DNA of 47,593 bases. Origin: Actinomycetota bacterium. Lineage in GTDB: Bacteria > Actinomycetota > Thermoleophilia > Gaiellales > Gaiellaceae. Below, piece after piece: positions 45,621-47,593 of the stretch. Where the stretch lies: contig VAXH01000080.1 of NCBI GenBank assembly GCA_005883955.1, forward strand, positions 1 to 47,593, read 5' to 3'. The notes beneath the pieces are model-generated. The model saw only the letters and a program-made list of their open reading frames with translations, made no database searches and was not told the origin of the DNA. Each line of letters starts with the position of its first letter. Position 1 is the stretch's first letter. A program made the position numbers and the translations under genes.

Positions 45621-46085
45621 TCAGCCGGGCGCGCCGTCGAGCGGTTCGGCGAGTTCGACGATCAGGCCTTCGGGTCCGCGGACGTAGCAGAGGAGGAAGG
45701 TGTTCTCGAAGTCGACGATTTCCCCGACCGTTTCCCAGCCGGCCTCTCGGACTCGGTCGACGACGCCGCGGACGTCGTCGACCTTGAAGGCGACGTGCCG
45801 CAGCCCAGGACGGTTCGCGGCTGGCGCCGGCTCTTGAGCGCGGGCGGACGGCGAGTGGAAGCGCGCCACCTCGAAGATGTCGCTGCCGTCGGGGGCACGA
45901 GCCATCACGATCTCGACGGTTACGTTCTCGAGGCCGATGATCCGGTCGATCCACTGGCCGCTGAACACTCCGGGCTCGCCGCAGTCGAAGCCGAGTAGCT
46001 CGAGAAACCGGACGGTCTCGTCGAGGTCCTCGACGACAAGACCGATGTGGACGAAGTCGGTGATGCCGGGGCGATGGCTGTCCAT
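45621..46085 (-). CDS. Glyoxalase/VOC-fold protein
   Basis: 154 aa from the ATG at 46085; a TTG three codons upstream is less likely. Two modules: TDFVHIGLVVEDLDETVRFL and LRHVAFKVDDVRGVVDRVRE, with H-I-G and E (IVELAEPLD) as metal-ligand candidates. Typical of dioxygenase/glyoxalase-type small-molecule enzymes or resistance proteins. It converges on the sigma factor gene. Confidence 0.85.
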   Translation of the reverse strand: MDSHRPGITDFVHIGLVVEDLDETVRFLELLGFDCGEPGVFSGQWIDRIIGLENVTVEIVMARAPDGSDIFEVARFHSPSARAQEPAPAANRPGLRHVAFKVDDVRGVVDRVREAGWETVGEIVDFENTFLLCYVRGPEGLIVELAEPLDGAPG

Positions 46086-46322
46086 TGAGATCAAACGACT
46101 CGCCCGAAATCGCGGGCTGCCGGAGGCGTGAAGTTACTGCCGTCCGCGGCGGGCGGTCGCGGCGAATCGGATCGACCACAAACAGATGAAACAAGGATCA
46201 GCGCCCGGCGATGCTGGTGGTGTCCGTTGAGGAGTACGACATCGCCGACGTGCGTCCAGTGTTCGGGAAGGAAGCAGAGTGAACTTGCAAGCGGAGCCAC
46301 GCTCGCCCGATGAGACCCGCGC

Positions 46323-47216
46323 CTAGTACCCGGCGGCGGCGAAGAAGTCGATAAGCAGTTCGTTGACGCGTTCAGCCTCGTCGTGATGCACCCAGTGCGA
46401 CGCGTCAGGCAGGCGCTCCACGCGGTCGAGGTTGGGTACGTCGTCGCGGTCGGGCTCGGCCAGTTCGGAGCCGAGGTAGGAATCGCGTTCACCCCAGATG
46501 ACCAGTGTCGGCGCCGAGATCGGGCGAAGCTTTGCTGCGGCTTCCTTCTGGGACTGTCTTACCGAGGCGCGGTAGTAGTTGATCATCCCAGCCGCTGCCC
46601 CCGGCTGCGACCACGCCTCGACGTAGCGTTCGATTTCCTGCGGCGTATAAGGCGGGTTCGCGTCATGCAGGAAGTGTCGGAAGAAGTGCCAGTCTCTGGC
46701 GTGCACGATCTCCTCGGGCAATCCCGGTACCGCAAAGAAGAAGAAGTACCAGGACTTCCGCAGCTGGTTCGGGTCGTGCAGTCCCTCCTGGAGCCGCCGC
46801 GGATGGGCCGCGTTGAGGATGGCGAGTCGGTCGACCACCTCGGGGTGGTTCATCGCGGTGGTCCAGGCGATGCTTCCGCCCCAGTCGTGACCGACCAACA
46901 GCGCGGACTCGGCACCGAGTTCTCCGATGAGGCCGCGGATGTCGGCGGCGAGCAGGTCGACGGCGTAGCCCTCGAAGCCCTCTGGCTTCGATGACAGGTT
47001 GTAGCCACGGGTGTCGGGGGCAACGACCCGAAAACCCGCCGCCGCGAGCGGCGCGATCTGTAGCCGCCAACCGAACCAGAACTCCGGGAAGCCGTGCAGC
47101 AGAACGATCAGCGGCCCGTCACCGGCCTCGACGTAATGCAAGCTCTGATCGCCGACCTCGGCATAACCCTCCCGAAGCTCGGTCCCGACGTCAGGGAGCA
47201 GGCTGGTGGTGGTCAT
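46323..47216 (-). CDS. Epoxide hydrolase-type alpha/beta hydrolase
   Basis: 297 aa, preceded by GGAGG. The oxyanion motif is LLHGFPEFWFGWR (HGxP), the nucleophile elbow GHDWGGSIAW with Asp as nucleophile, the cap region FFRHFLHDANPPYTPQEIER, and the catalytic His in PDASHWVHHDEAERV. An Asp nucleophile plus HGFPE fits soluble epoxide hydrolases or haloalkane dehalogenases; the FPEFW context favours the former. Tyrosines in the cap (NYYRAS) could open the epoxide. Confidence 0.9.
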   Translation of the reverse strand: MTTTSLLPDVGTELREGYAEVGDQSLHYVEAGDGPLIVLLHGFPEFWFGWRLQIAPLAAAGFRVVAPDTRGYNLSSKPEGFEGYAVDLLAADIRGLIGELGAESALLVGHDWGGSIAWTTAMNHPEVVDRLAILNAAHPRRLQEGLHDPNQLRKSWYFFFFAVPGLPEEIVHARDWHFFRHFLHDANPPYTPQEIERYVEAWSQPGAAAGMINYYRASVRQSQKEAAAKLRPISAPTLVIWGERDSYLGSELAEPDRDDVPNLDRVERLPDASHWVHHDEAERVNELLIDFFAAAGY

Positions 47217-47488
47217 GAGGACCTCCGTGGGTAGGGGAACTTGGGCGCGAGACTACGCCTGCCGGTCTGGAGAAGCAACAATCGCCACCAGACGGCCGCG
47301 ACGCAGTCGACCAAGGCGGTCGGGTGACATTCCCGCACGCTCGCGCAGGTCGTGGTCCTAGTTCGCGTCGTATTCCAGATCCTCCGGGTCGAATTCGCCG
47401 GACGGACTCTGCTGCGACCGATGAGATCGGCGCCGCGGTCCAGTCGAATCAAACGAGGACAAAAACCCAGCGAGAAGGAGCTGCGACC
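47217..47488. other. Non-coding stretch
   Basis: 272 bases between the epoxide hydrolase start and the last gene. No convincing gene or repeat is seen. It must hold the promoters of both divergent genes; an AAGGAG lies at 47475-47480. Confidence 0.5.
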
Positions 47489-47593
47489 ATGAAACTGACC
47501 ACCATGACGCAAGTCACCGTCGATGGAGTGATGCAGGGAAACGGCGGCGCGTCGGATGAGGACCGCAGGAACGGATTCGAGCGCGGCGGATGG
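47489..47593 (+). CDS. RibD C-terminal/dihydrofolate reductase-like protein, 3' end outside the window
   Basis: The first 35 codons only. AAGGAG with 8-base spacing precedes the ATG. MKLTTMTQVTVDGVMQGNGG followed by SDEDRRNGFERGGW matches the N-terminus of DHFR-like RibD-C family proteins. It is a second member of the family seen at 35404 but from a different subgroup. Confidence 0.8.
   Translation, partial: MKLTTMTQVTVDGVMQGNGGASDEDRRNGFERGGW

Noticed and set aside
46095-46322. A small gene (for example at 46212) in the gap between the VOC protein and the epoxide hydrolase
   Set aside because: The short frames there have no ribosome-binding site and no family resemblance.

Overview
The window is high-GC bacterial DNA, densely coded on both strands, with many GTG starts. 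Gene content (actinobacterial-type exopolysaccharide locus, DHA2 exporters, an ECF sigma/YCII pair, DUF899, DUF4395 and DUF4396 proteins, an encapsulated-ferritin-like protein) suggests a soil actinobacterium, possibly of the Thermoleophilia. That placement is inference; there is no rRNA or other marker gene here.

Region 1 (1-15385) is an exopolysaccharide locus. It holds two GT4 glycosyltransferases around an AsnB-type amidotransferase, two divergent secreted polysaccharide-lyase-like proteins, a GT2 glycosyltransferase, a FemAB/CelD-like acyltransferase, a Wzz/BY-kinase, an ATP-grasp ligase, a PEP-mutase-like enzyme paired with a D-2-hydroxyacid dehydrogenase, and a membrane initiating sugar-phosphate transferase. 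The PEP-mutase/dehydrogenase pair is the most intriguing chemistry: it could make a phosphonate (phosphonolactate-like) or other acid substituent for the polymer.

Region 2 (15386-26240) holds a stand-alone encapsulated-ferritin-like protein, a response-regulator stub, a DedA protein, a DHA2 exporter fused to a winged-helix domain, an HxlR regulator, Lon protease, two more MFS transporters, a MerR regulator and a metallo-hydrolase. Several of these are broken. Lon has lost its Walker A segment and is frameshifted in its N-domain, MerR has an internal deletion, and one exporter and the metallo-hydrolase carry small frameshifts. The BY-kinase of region 1 has a similar internal deletion. This cluster of lesions is either real decay or an assembly/amplification artefact.

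Region 3 (26234-30556) is redox-oriented. It contains an Fe-S-type regulator, a small 4-TM protein with membrane histidines and an FNR-like flavoreductase, with a palindromic operator candidate. Next come a class-V PLP enzyme, a one-cysteine peroxiredoxin and a DsbA-like thioredoxin-fold protein. A secreted Asp-box (sialidase-like) protein, a divergent MFS/MarR pair and a CDGSH ferredoxin follow.

Region 4 (35100-47593) is a run of small enzymes and conserved proteins: RibD-C/DHFR-like proteins, alpha/beta hydrolases, glyoxalase-fold proteins, two DUF899 thioredoxin-like proteins, a metallophosphoesterase, NfeD, a YgjP-type metallopeptidase, a lone RES-domain protein, DUF1801, and a YCII/ECF42 sigma pair. 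I found no tRNA, rRNA, CRISPR array, transposase or phage gene.
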